A DNA stretch of 64,000 nt from Paramoeba atlantica (lineage: Eukaryota; Discosea), in contig CDRNVI010000140.1 in the NCBI GenBank assembly GCA_977017575.1, positions 310,001 through 374,000 of the forward strand, read 5' to 3'. This document shows positions 11,093 through 21,584 of this stretch, piece after piece (position 1 is the first letter of the stretch; each line of letters starts with the position of its first letter). Below the pieces are notes generated by a model, which was given only the letters and a program-made list of their open reading frames with translations, made no database searches and was not told where the DNA came from. The translations under genes were made by a program, and so were the position numbers.

Positions 11093-12964
11093 ATGGGGAG
11101 GTCTCTGTTTCCCCCTCTCCTTCTTCTTCTGATCGTCTCTCCTGTTTTTTCTTTTGATCGTCATGAGCGGAGAAAGGCAACTACAAAAGCACTGACAAAC
11201 TCAACATGTTTTGAATACACACTTGAAAACGAATGTTCAACTCTTGTTGGGCTGGTTGATACGAGCGAATCATTTCAGCAGGTTGTTTTCAATGCGATCA
11301 GTTTGAATATTTCTGATGTCAGAATGCTTCCTCGTGATTGTCGTCGGCCAATTTTATGGTATCTTTGTGGTTTGGTATTTCCCCCTTGTCCTCCCGAATC
11401 GGAAGCGGAACAAGAGTGCCGACTGATCGAGGGATGTCTTCAAGTTTCCGCGCTCTGTGAAGATTATCTTACAATCGAATGCCCCTTTTCCCATTCAGAT
11501 CTTGAGAACAACTCCACCATTTGTTCTCAAGTCATCGAACAAGAAATTGAAGAAGCCTCAGCTGATCCAATTCCTGTTGAAACCTGTTTGGATGGTGAGA
11601 TGATGGACATAGACTGTTGTATCGACCCTTATGTGGTTGGTGGTGAAGGGGAATGTGTTGTCGAGTGTTTTCAATATGAGTATGGGAAAAGCATGACTCT
11701 TGGAATCAGTATTGTCTGTATGATTGCGGCTTGGGCTGGGCTGGTGCTCCTCATCCTGATAATCCTACCACTTTGCGTTCTTCGTGTTGATATGAGGTTT
11801 GTTTTCTCCATTCAAGCCAACTCTCTCAGCTTTTTTTTTCAATCCTATTTATTTTGAAGTTCAATAGTTACCCGAATTATATGATGATATTGGGGATTTT
11901 AACTTGGAATCTGTTTTCTTTTTTTGCGATATGGTCTGTCTTTGCAGGTTTGACTTGCTCGCTCTTTTCTTTTCTTTTGGAAATCTCAAATTATTCCAAT
12001 TCAAAGGAGGTCCTCAAGAATTTATATGTGGGAACGAAATTTCTTTTGAAGTCGCAATTGAATCTTATTCGAAATCAACAAGAACAGGAATTCAGTTCTC
12101 CTTGGCAATGTTCTTGAATACGTTTTCGTTGTCATGTTGGGCCCTTTCAGCTTTTAACACAATTTGTGTGATTGCAAGGTTTAAATTGGCCCATAGTTCC
12201 ATTTTTTGAAAGATTTTTTCAAGAAAGATTTTTTATTAAACTGAATATTGAATAGAGGGAGATTTGTGATTCTTCGAAAATTAGTTGAACGTCCAGTGCC
12301 TCGGTCGACTGAAAGGATTATACTGTTCCTTCTTATCTTGTATCCGAGCTCGCTCACCATCTACTTTTTGGCAGACTTCTTTACACATAATTCCGCATCT
12401 GATACCTCTTCAATTTTTCCAGCTCCTTTTATTTATTATCCCCTAGCTGATCGCACAGTTTTCAAGGTTGCACTTATGATTCCTGCGTCTATTGTCGTAA
12501 CAATGTTTCTTCTTTTTCTCCTCATTACTCTTAAAACATCTTTTTACCTCTTCTACTTTCATTGGCGAGCTCTCTTCGTTTCATTTTACATCTGCCTAAT
12601 GTATGGTTTTTTGGTTCATATCCTATTTTTTCAAACAAATCCTTATGAGGAGTCACTTGGGGAATATGTGTTTTGTGTGGCATCCCATCCAAGAGAAGAT
12701 CCGTCACCCTGCGAACGAAAATTCGATTCAGGAGCTGTCGCTGTGGCTGATACTTTAGTTTTTTTCCTTGCTTCTCCGATCTGGGGAGGGGTCTTGTTCT
12801 CCACTCATCCTTTGGCTCGAGGGTGGTGGGTTCGGTTGATTTGCAAAAGAGAGATTACTTATGATATTTCTTTGGTTCAAACCCAGTCAGCTTTGTCCGA
12901 TTTCGCTTCGCAGGAGACTAGACAAGAAAAATTCAAGGAAAAAAGTTCTTCGGCTGATCAATGA
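11093..12964 (+). CDS. Frizzled/Smoothened-like receptor with cysteine-rich domain and 7 TM segments
   Basis: Four exons (11093-11796, 11868-11947, 12007-12178, 12256-12964) give 554 residues. The chosen start gives a clean signal peptide (LLLLLIVSPVFS). A Frizzled-type cysteine-rich domain follows at about residues 35-165 with the expected spaced Cys, including WYLCGLVFPPC and CLQVSALCEDYL. An extracellular Cys-rich hinge precedes TM1 at about 210. TM2 is LGILTWNLFSFFAIW; the TM3 region has the family-typical GGPQEFICG loop and CWALSAFN. TM4-TM7 lie in exon 4, followed by a short tail. No KTxxxW motif is visible. Frizzled-like receptors of this kind occur outside animals, notably in Amoebozoa, where ligands are mostly unknown. 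It is a paralogue of the partial gene at the left edge, with a conserved intron position. Confidence 0.93.
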
Positions 12965-13160
12965 CTCCTGCACTTCTACAATATGAGCAGGACCTTACCC
13001 TCATCTCACAACTCAACCCAAAGAAGGACAATGAGAGGCAATATTGAACACCTATCTTTGCGACTCACAGTTGTTTTGGGGAGATTGTTTTTATTTTATT
13101 TATTTTGATCTCTTCTTGTGCTCCTCTGTGTGATTTTCATCTCCTTCGTTCCTTTTCTTT
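12965..13160. other. Convergent 3' intergenic region
   Basis: 196 bp between two convergent stop codons; likely overlapping 3' UTRs. Nothing else seen. Confidence 0.5.
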
Positions 13161-16100
13161 CTATTTTCTGAGACGGAGTAATTTCTTTCTGATTCCCATC
13201 TTAAATCCTAACTTCTCCAAATCATCTTCCCCAATCTCTCCACTCTCTAATTGAGGGAGATCAATCCCTTCTTCAACAAGAAGATTATAAGTCGAGAGGA
13301 AGAGACTCTCTGGATGAATTGAGAGGCTTGCAAGAACGTTTCGGAGAGTCTCTAAAGGATCTTCTTCTTCTTCTTCTTTTGGGGCATCTTCTTTTTCTTC
13401 TTTCTTCAGAAGTGCTAGCGCTGCCAAAGGGGGTGGAGTTGGGAGAGAACCTTTACGGAGAGAAAAATCAATTTTTGGACTCACAAAAAAAAAACTAAAA
13501 AGTCAAAAACCTCTTCGAAGGGCTGGTCGAGGGAGTGGCCCTGAAAAAAAAAAGAAATGTTAGTTGGAATTCAGCAAACCTCTGTCGCAAATCCTTCTCC
13601 TCTCCACTGGAAAGAAAGATGAAAAAAAGCACCAACCTCGATTTCCTGAGAAATTGTGAGATTAAAAAGAATTCAAATGGATCAGCATAAAAGAAATGAA
13701 AAAGAAAAAATAAAATAAAATCACAACTATTAAAAAATAATAAAAACCAAAAACCTCTTCCTCTCCCTCTCCCCCTCAAAGAAACTCCTCTCTCTTTCAA
13801 AAATTGGGCTCCTCTCATTTCCCGTCTCGGCCTCCCTCTTCCACGGGAGCCAACACGAGAAGGAAGTGGGGTTGCAGTATGTTGTTTTACTTTTTCCTAT
13901 TTTTGTGGGTGAGGAAGAGAAGAAAAAGAAACAAAAAGGGAGTGTCAAAGAAAAAGAGAATAAAGATAACCTCATAAATCGGGACTAATTCTTCAAAACC
14001 AACTTGTGATAAGATTTCTTTTGGGTCTCTTCCATACTATCCAAAAAGTCAATCTTTGAAAGAGAAAGAGAAAAGAGAAAAGAGAAAAAGAAAGATAGAA
14101 GAAAAGAAAGAATCCTTGCCTTATCAAGAAGTTTAGGGTCAGCACCATATTGTAGAAGGAGTTTCATGACTTCAATGTGCCCACATTCTGCTGCCAAATG
14201 AAGAGCAGAACTCTCATTCTGTTAAAACAAACCTTTTAATATTCAAAATTTCCTTCTTATTAAATATTAAAATATGAAAGAAAACCAGCTCTTTCTCTTG
14301 AAGATCGGCATCTGCTTTCCCTTTTTGTAAGAGAAGTTTTACAAAATCATCAAGTCCCTTCATTGCCGCAACATGGAGAGGACTCACTCCATTCTAAAAA
14401 AAAAAACACTTGAGAGAAATGAAGAAAGAGGAAAAGAAAGAATCAAAAAGAAAGAAAACATGATCTTGAATATTCACATCAGCACCAGCAGAAAGAAGGA
14501 GCTCGCCAATAGCCACTTGGTTTTCTGTAGGGTGTAATGCTGTGACATGCAATGGTGACGCTACCGTCTGTGTGACGCTAATTAGCACATCTTTTTTTTG
14601 GTTCTCTTCTTTCTGTCTCTCTTTTATCTTTCTTTCTAGCAAATTATTACCTTGGCAAACGTATTAATCTCAACTTTAAATTGTGGATCTAATAGTACTT
14701 CAATGGTTTTGACGTGTCCATTTTGGGCAGCAAGATGTAGTGCGCACCACCCATCCTGAGATTGTGGTTGATTTGTATTTTCTCTCAAGAAAAAGAATAG
14801 AAAAAAGAGAACCTCTTCTTTCAAATTGATTGCTCCTGGTGTTTGTTTCAAAAGAAGAGAACAAATTTCTGCAAATCCACTTGCAGTGGCGAGATGCAGT
14901 GGTGTCCATTGGTTCTAAAGAGAGAGAAATGAGAGAAGGTGGTAAATAAAAGGGAAATGAAAGAAAACAAGAACATTTTCTGGAAGATCGGGTTGGGCTT
15001 TGTGAGCCAACAATAATTCAACAAGTTCCTTTTTCCCACTTTTGACAGCAAAATGGAGAGGAGACCATCCTTCCTGATGAAATTGGAAGGAGATCAAAGA
15101 GATGAAAAATAGAGTCAGATGAAGAAAAAAGATAAAAACCCTATCTTTTGCAGTAGGATCTGCGCCATGAGAAAGGAGAACTTTTGAAACTTCAACTTCT
15201 CCTTGTTTTGTTGCGATATGAAGTGGAGTTTTTTGGTTCTGCATAAACACAAGAAATTGAAACAAAAGAAAAGACAGGAAAAGACCAAAAAGATGATAAA
15301 AACCTTCTTTTTGAGATCCACTTCTGCTCCATTTGCAAGAAGAAATTCACAGACAACCGCATCTCCCTTTAGTGCAGCACCAGAGAGTGCAGTTGCTCCA
15401 TTCTAAAAAGAGAAGAAGTTGTTAAATAATTGTTTTTTCCTCTTTCCTCAATTTTTTTAGACCTTTCTTTGAAAATTGACTTCGGCTCCTTTGCTCAAAA
15501 GATGTTGAAGAATAGAGGTGTCTCTGTTTGCTTTAATGGCCGCGACAAACAGAGGTGTTGTCCCAACCTGTCAAAATAGTCATGTCAAAAAACCGCATCA
15601 TTTCTCCACAAACGATGCGTCACATTTAAAAGATTGTCAAACATTATCTTGGCGATTTGGATCTGCTCCAGAATTCAACAGATTTTCGACAATTTCTTGA
15701 TTTCCAATTTGTACTGCGAAATGAAGTGGAGTTGCTCCAGACTATTGTTAGTGTTCTTGTTATTTTCATTTTTTTGGAATAAGAACTCAAGAAAAACAAG
15801 AAAATAAATAAAAGATGGGAACCTCTGAAGAGACATGAACTGCTGCGCCCTTTTGAAGAAGAAACTTAACAAGTTCAATGTGTCCTTCTTGTGTTGCAAC
15901 CCCGAGCGGGGTCATTCCTTCCTGTTCAATCAAAAGAAACAAAATTAAATCCAACAAGAAATAACCTCCTTTTTTTCAAAAGAATTGCACTAATATTGCA
16001 ATTTTTAAAAAGAGTGATAATAATAAGAATAATAAGAATAATTATCATCTGCAAAAAAAAAATCTCGAAAAGAAAAAAATATTGACAAACTCGATCTTCC

Positions 16101-17268
16101 AAATGAACAGAAGAAGGATCAGAAAGAACCAATTCCTTCACTTCTTCCAAACTCCCACTCCTACAAGCAAAATGGACTTTTCCTCCTCCTTTTTCTCTCT
16201 CTTCATCTTCTCTCTCTTCTGGTTCGTAGATACTGAATTGAGATTTTCCAATTTCTTTTTCTTCTTTTAATAAAATCTGAAGAGAGAGTGAGGAAAAGAA
16301 GGAAATTAGAGATAAAAGAGATAAAAGAGATAAAGAGAAAAAGAGAAAGAAAGAAAAAGAGAAAAAGAAAGAAAGAAAGAAAGTAAACTCGAATTTCTGC
16401 AAGTCCTTGAATCATTTTCTCCAAAACTTTATAATTATCAACAATTCGAATCAATTGATGTTTTCTGAGCGCTGTTATTTCGTCTGATTCTGACTCAATT
16501 TCATCTAAAATATCGGTTTTTGAGAAAAGGGAATGAGAAAGAGAAGGGAAATGAGAAAGAGAATGAGAAAGAGAAAAAATTGTTTTCGGAAAAGAAAAGA
16601 AAGAAAGAAAGAAAGAGAAAGAGAGAGAAAATTGAGACCAAGTAATGACAAATGCATCGTAAATACATCTTGAAGTCCCAAACATCGATTCTCCAAATCT
16701 TTAAAAATCTTGGTGAGAAGAGAAGAGAGTGGAGGAGAGAAGAAGAGAAAGAAGAAAAGGAAGAAGAGAAGAGAGGAAGAAGAGAGAAAGAGAAAGAGAG
16801 AAAGAGAAGAGAACCATCAATTTCATCTGTTGAAAGAAAAGAAGACAAATGAGTAGAGGACCCTGGAATGACTCTCTTTTGAAGAGCAATTAATTCCCTG
16901 AAGAGAGAAAGAAAGAAAGAGAGAGAGAGAGAAGGTGAGAAGAGAGAAGGTGAGAAGAGAGAAAGTGAGAAGAGAGAGAAAGAAGGAAGGAAAGAAAACT
17001 TCAGCTGGCAACTTTGCTGCCTGTACTGAATGAGAGGAAAGAAGAGAGAGAAAAACCTTTGTAAAGCAACAGTTTGATTTCGAACTTCATCAATAGAAAC
17101 AGCAACTTGTTGAATCTTGAAAAGAGAAAGAAAGAGAAGAGAAGAAGAAAGAAGAGAAAAGAAAAAGAAAAGAGAAAAGAAAGAAAAAGAAATTGAGAAA
17201 GAAAAAAAAGAAAAAAAAAAAGAAAAAGAAAAGAGAGAAACTGCTTCTTCTTCTTTAGACTCTTCCAT
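13161..17268 (-). CDS. Ankyrin-repeat protein with helical N-terminus, RG-rich segment and SAM-like C-terminus
   Basis: About 20 short exons. The start MEESKEEEA opens at 17268; small exons encode a helical N-terminal region (ELIALQKRVIPG, then ITALRKHQLIRIVDNY). At least 12 ankyrin repeats follow, most on its own exon with phase-0 introns at repeat borders: for example GMTPLGVATQEGHIELVKFL (15920), TPLHIATKQGEVEVSKVLL (15230), SPLHFAVKSGKKELVELLL (15070) and ALHLAAECGHIEVMKLLL (14200). Then come an Arg/Gly-rich exon (13740-13890), two very short exons and a last exon (13161-13480) with Pro/acidic residues and a SAM-like helical domain ending LGFKMGIRKKLLRL. The repeat at 14120 seems to end with a GC donor (AAG followed by GCAAGG). 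Ankyrin-SAM proteins usually are scaffolds; partners here are unknown. The small N-terminal exons are less certain. Confidence 0.82.
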
Positions 17269-17496
17269 TCTATCTCTCTTCCTTTTTCTCTTTCTCTTCT
17301 CTCTTTTTGAAAGAGAAAACAACAAAGTTTTGCCACGTCACGAAAAATTTTTTTTGTATTTTTCACTCATTTTTTTTCGCACATTTTTTAATTCATTTTT
17401 GCTTTTTGTTGGAAGAGAAAGAAGAGAGAAAAGAAAGAAGAGAGAAGAGAAGGAAGAAGAGAGAAAAGAAAGAAGAGAGAAGAGAAGAGAATAGAG
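17269..17496. promoter_or_regulatory. Divergent intergenic region, ankyrin gene / ADP-ribosylglycohydrolase
   Basis: 228 bp between divergent start codons, ending in a GAAGAGAGA purine tract just before the ATG at 17497. No defined element assigned. Confidence 0.4.
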
Positions 17497-17867
17497 ATGG
17501 CAGATGAGATTGTTGGGTTTGAGGATCGATGTGTGGGGTGTCTTCTCTCTTGTATGTTTGGTGATGCTCTTGGTGCTCCTGTTGAGGTTTTATTAATAAG
17601 AGAGAGAAAGTTGAAAGTTGAAAGAAAGAGAAAGGGAAGAGAGAAAGAGGAAAAAAGAATGTTTGAAAAAGAAAAGGAAATTGATAAGAAAAGTTTCCAT
17701 TTTTTTCTCTTTATTTTCTTCTTTATTTATTTCCTTTTTCTTTAAAAAAAAAAAGGGATTAAGAAAAGAAGATATCAAAAAAACATTTGGAAGAGTCACC
17801 CATTTTCTTCATGGTCCTCACATGGGTGTTATGAAACTCAGCGATGATCGTTATTGTTGTTATACTG
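17497..17867 (+). CDS. ADP-ribosylglycohydrolase family, N-terminal fragment (exons 1-2 only)
   Basis: Exon 1 (17497-17586) encodes the family signature RCVGCLLSCMFGDALGAPVE; exon 2 (17756-17867) continues GLRKEDIKKTFGRV and ends DRYCCYT plus one base of the next codon. In ADP-ribosylglycohydrolases (DraG/ARH) the next residues are the metal-binding (T)DDT motif, so the gene stops just before the first catalytic block. No later exon is found: downstream there are only repeated copies of the end of exon 2 plus intron sequence, and then the opposite-strand array of the neighbouring gene at 18710. About 70 of an expected 300 or more residues are present. These enzymes remove ADP-ribose from proteins. 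Either the gene is broken here by rearrangement or the assembly is wrong; see findings. Confidence 0.85.
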
Positions 17868-18709
17868 GTTTCTCTCTCTCTCTTTCTCTCTTCTTTCTCT
17901 CTCTCTCTCTCTCTCTCTTCTCTTTCTCTTTCTCTCTCTCTCTTCTCTTCTCTCTCTTTCTCTGAGTCACCCAATTTCTTCATGGTCCTCACATGGGTGT
18001 TATGAAACTCAGTGATGATCGTTATTGTCGTTATACTGGTTTCTCTTCTCTCTTCTCTCTTTCTTCTCTCTTTCTTCTCTCTTTCTTCTCTTCTCTTCTC
18101 TTCTCTTCTCTCTCTTTCTCTATCTCTTTGTCACCCAATTTCTTCATGGTCCTCACATGGGTGTTATGAAACTCAGTGATGATCGTTATTGTTGTTATAC
18201 TGGTTTCTCTTTCTCTCTTCTCTCTTTCTTCTCTTCTCTTCTCTTCTCTCTCTTTCTCTATCTCTTTGTCACCCAATTTCTTCATGGTCCTCACATGGGT
18301 GTTATGAAACTCAGTGATGATCGTTATTGTCGTTATACTGGTTTCTCTTCTCTCTTTCTCTTTCTCTTTCTCTTTCTCTTTCTCTTTCTCTTTCTCTTTC
18401 TCTTTCTCTTCTCTTCTCTTCTCTTCTCTTCTCTTTTCTCTCTCTTTCTCTATCTCTTTGTCACCCAATTTCTTCATGGTCCTCACATGGGTGTTATGAA
18501 ACTCAGTGATGATCGTTATTGTTGTTATACTGGTTTCTCTTCTCTCTTCTCTCTTTCTCTTTCTCTTTCTCTTTCTCTTTCTCTTTCTCTTCTCTTCTCT
18601 TCTCTTCTCTTCTCTTTTCTCTCTCTTTCTCTATCTCTTTGTCACCCAATTTCTTCATGGTCCTCACATGGGTGTTATGAAACTCAGTGATGATCGTTAT
18701 TGTCGTTAT
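17794..18709 (+). repeat. Six-copy tandem array of glycohydrolase exon 2 end plus start of intron 2
   Basis: The 74-bp segment from GTCACCCA to GTTATACTG recurs at 17794, 17965, 18130, 18268, 18460 and 18641 (last copy truncated at 18709), each followed by CT-rich intron sequence of varying length, so units are 138-192 bp. Copy 1 is the functional exon end. Copies 2-6 share AATTT for CATTT and CAGTG for CAGCG. Position GTTGTT/GTCGTT alternates T, C, T, C, T, C along the array. Copies 3-6 lack an AG before the repeat and so cannot be spliced as normal exons. Confidence 0.95.
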
Positions 18710-19496
18710 GATAATGAGACGGTTTTATAATATCAGAAAAATATAATAAATAATATAAAATAAATAAATAATAAATAATAACAAATAAATAAATAAACAA
18801 ATAAACAAATAAACAAATAAATAAACAAAACAAAACAAAACAAATTTAAAAAATCAAAAACCTCCAAATGCCAAAAGCGAGTCTTAGAAGTAGAATGAGC
18901 AAAAATATGATAATGAGACGGTTTTATAATATCAGAAAAAAAATAATAAATAATATAAAATAAATAAATAATAAATAAATAAATAATAAAGAAATAAATA
19001 ATAAAGAAATAAATAAACAAAGAAATAAACAAATAAACAAAACAAAACAAATTAAAAAAACGACCTCCAAATGCCAAAAACGAGTCTTAGAAGTAGAATG
19101 AGCAAAAATATGATAATGAGACGGTTTTATAATATCAGAAAATATAAATAATAAATAAATAAATAAATAAAATAAATAAATAAAGAATAATAAATCACAA
19201 TAAATAAACAAAACAAAACAAATTTAAAAAAATATTAAAAAACTACCTCCAAATGCCAAAAACGAGTCTTAGAAGTAGAATGAGCAAAAATATGATAATG
19301 AGACGGTTTTATAATATCAGAAAAAAAAATAATAAATAATATAAAATAAATAATTAATTAATCAATAAATAAATAAGTAAATAAATAAAGAAACAAAACA
19401 AATTAAAATTAAAATTAAAAACCTCCAAATGCCAAAAGCGAGTCTTAGAAGTAGAATGAGCAAAAATATGATAATGAGATGGTTTTATAATATCAG
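18710..19496 (-). repeat. Tandem array of the TMEM175-like gene's exon 14 end plus start of the next intron
   Basis: A 74-bp segment (on + strand from CTCCAAATGCC to T(A)ATATCAG) occurs at 18862-18935, 19065-19138, 19247-19320 and 19423-19496, with a partial copy at 18710-18736. Spacing is 176-203 bp and the spacers are AT-rich (AAATAAATA and AAACAAAT). The copy at 19423-19496 is the real 3' part of the spliced exon 19423-19577. The others lack an acceptor at the matching place. The partial copy directly abuts the glycohydrolase array with a shared TAT at 18707-18709. Confidence 0.95.
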
Positions 19497-19740
19497 GTCT
19501 TGTACTAACAACCACATACATAAAAAAATATGAGAGTGATATTATTGTTTGTGTTCCGTTTACGAACATTAGTGCCACTCTGTTTTTTTTTGTTTTGTTT
19601 TGTTTTTTTTGTTTTTGTTTTTTTGTTTTTTTGTTTTTGTTTTTGTTTTTGTTTTTTTTGTTTTTTTTGGTTGTGTTTGTGAGAAAGAATGATGAATATT
19701 TTAAAGAAACAAAATGAAAAAGAAAGAAAAAGAAAAGAAA

Positions 19741-19772
<32 letters not shown>

Positions 19773-21537
19773 AGAAAAGAGAGAGAACGAAGGAAAAGGA
19801 GCTTCTCCAAAAACACTAATCATAGAAGATTTACACCCAAACGCCATTGTTGGTACAACAGAAAGTCCCAACGACGCACTCAAAACAACTCCTTTTTTTT
19901 TAAAAAAGAAAAAGAAAATTTTTTTTTCAGATTAAAAAATAATTTAAAAAATAACTTGATTCTCTCTTCTCTCTCTTTCCTCCTCTCTCTCCTTCCTCTT
20001 CTCTCTCTTTCTTCTTCTCTCTCTCTCTCCTCTTCTCTCTTTCCTCTTCTGAAAAATACCTCCCCTCTCTTCTCCCCACCCCTCTCTTCTCTCTATTTCC
20101 TCCTCTCTCTTTCCTCTTCTCTCTCTTTCTTCTTCTCTCTCTCTCTTCTTCTCTCTCTCTCTCAAAAAACCTGATGTAACTTTAAAAATACAACTAAAAC
20201 AACGATCATGAAGAGTCCAAAAAACAGCCAAAGCGACAAAACACCAAAGATATCCTACTATTTCTGGTAGTTTGTCACTCAGAATGGCCCAGAGTTGTTT
20301 TGAATGGAGAACCTGGAAAGAGAGAGAAGAGGAGAGAGAGAGGAGAGAGAGGGAGGAGAGAGAGAGAGGAGAGAGAGGAGAGGGAGGAGAGGGAGGAGAG
20401 AGGAGAGGGAGGGAGAGAGAGAGGGAGAGGGGGGAGAGAGGGAGAGAGAGGAGAGGAGGAGAGAAGAAAGAGAGGGAAGAATGAAGAAAGAGAAGAATGA
20501 AGAGAGAGAGAAAGAAAGAGCAAAGAATGGAGGAGGGAAAAGAAGAGAAAAGAAGTAGAGGTGAGACGAAAAAAGAAAAGAGAAGAAAGAAAGAAAGAAA
20601 ACTCACTTCTGATGTCTCAAAATCGGAGAGTTGGAGGTCCGCGACAATTAAAGTAGCACTGTCAAAAGAAAATCAATACAAATAAAAGGAAAAGAGGGAA
20701 GAAAGAGAAAAGAAGCAAAAGAGAGAAAAAGAAAAGAAAAAGAAAAAGAAAAAGAAAAAAGAAAGAAAAGAAAGAAAAGAAAAAAAGAACCTAAAAGCAT
20801 AAATCGCATCAGTCAAAATAATGTATCTTTCTCGATGGACCATCCCTCCTGCTGCTCTAAAAAAGAGAAAGAAAAAAAAATCAATTCATTTTTTGTCAAA
20901 AAAATGTATTTTTAAAAAAAGGAATAAATTTTGTAAAAATGAAAAAAATTTAAAAAAAAATTTCATAGTTGAATAAAATAAAGAATCAAATTTAATGAAA
21001 ATTCAGTTAAATGAAATCAAATTAAATATTTTATTCATTAAATAATTCAAATTAAAACAAAAAAAAATCCATTTCCAAAACCTGCCAAAATGATCCAACT
21101 TTTTTCGAAAGTGTTTCTTTCTTTTCGTCTTCTTATCTTCTTCTTGTAAAATTGGTTCAGTTTCTGTCGGTTCTGTAGATTCATTTTCATTTTCTTTTTT
21201 CTCTTTTAAACTGCAAAATTTGATTATTTTAATTTTAATTCTTCAATTTTAAATTTTTTTTTATCATCATATTATTTATGTTGTTTAAATTAAATAGAAA
21301 TTTGACATTAAAATTAATATTGATTGGAATAAATAATAAAGAGAAAAGAAAAAGAAAAAAGAAACTGATCAAGAATTGGAAAAAAGAAACAAAATATTCG
21401 AATCAAAAGATATTGAATCAAAAGAATTCCAAGTTGAGGAAAATAGAAAAGAAAAGTCAATCCAATTGTAATAAGGATTGCGAGAATGAAACATCCTATT
21501 TGTATTAAATCAGTTTTTCTTTTCTTGAGAAAGAGAA

Positions 21538-21584
<47 letters not shown>

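Noticed and set aside
18025-18690. 221-codon frame that links several copies of the glycohydrolase exon end
   Set aside because: It translates intron CT-repeats between the copies; the copies lack acceptors and the protein would be mostly Ser/Leu/Phe.
18710-18730. DNETVL reading after the last glycohydrolase copy as a possible (T)DDT catalytic motif
   Set aside because: The bases belong to the opposite-strand channel array (identical GATAATGAGACGG in all its copies) and a stop follows at once.
17497-19496. CRISPR array
   Set aside because: Repeat units are coding exon ends with simple-sequence spacers of one type, in a eukaryotic intron context.
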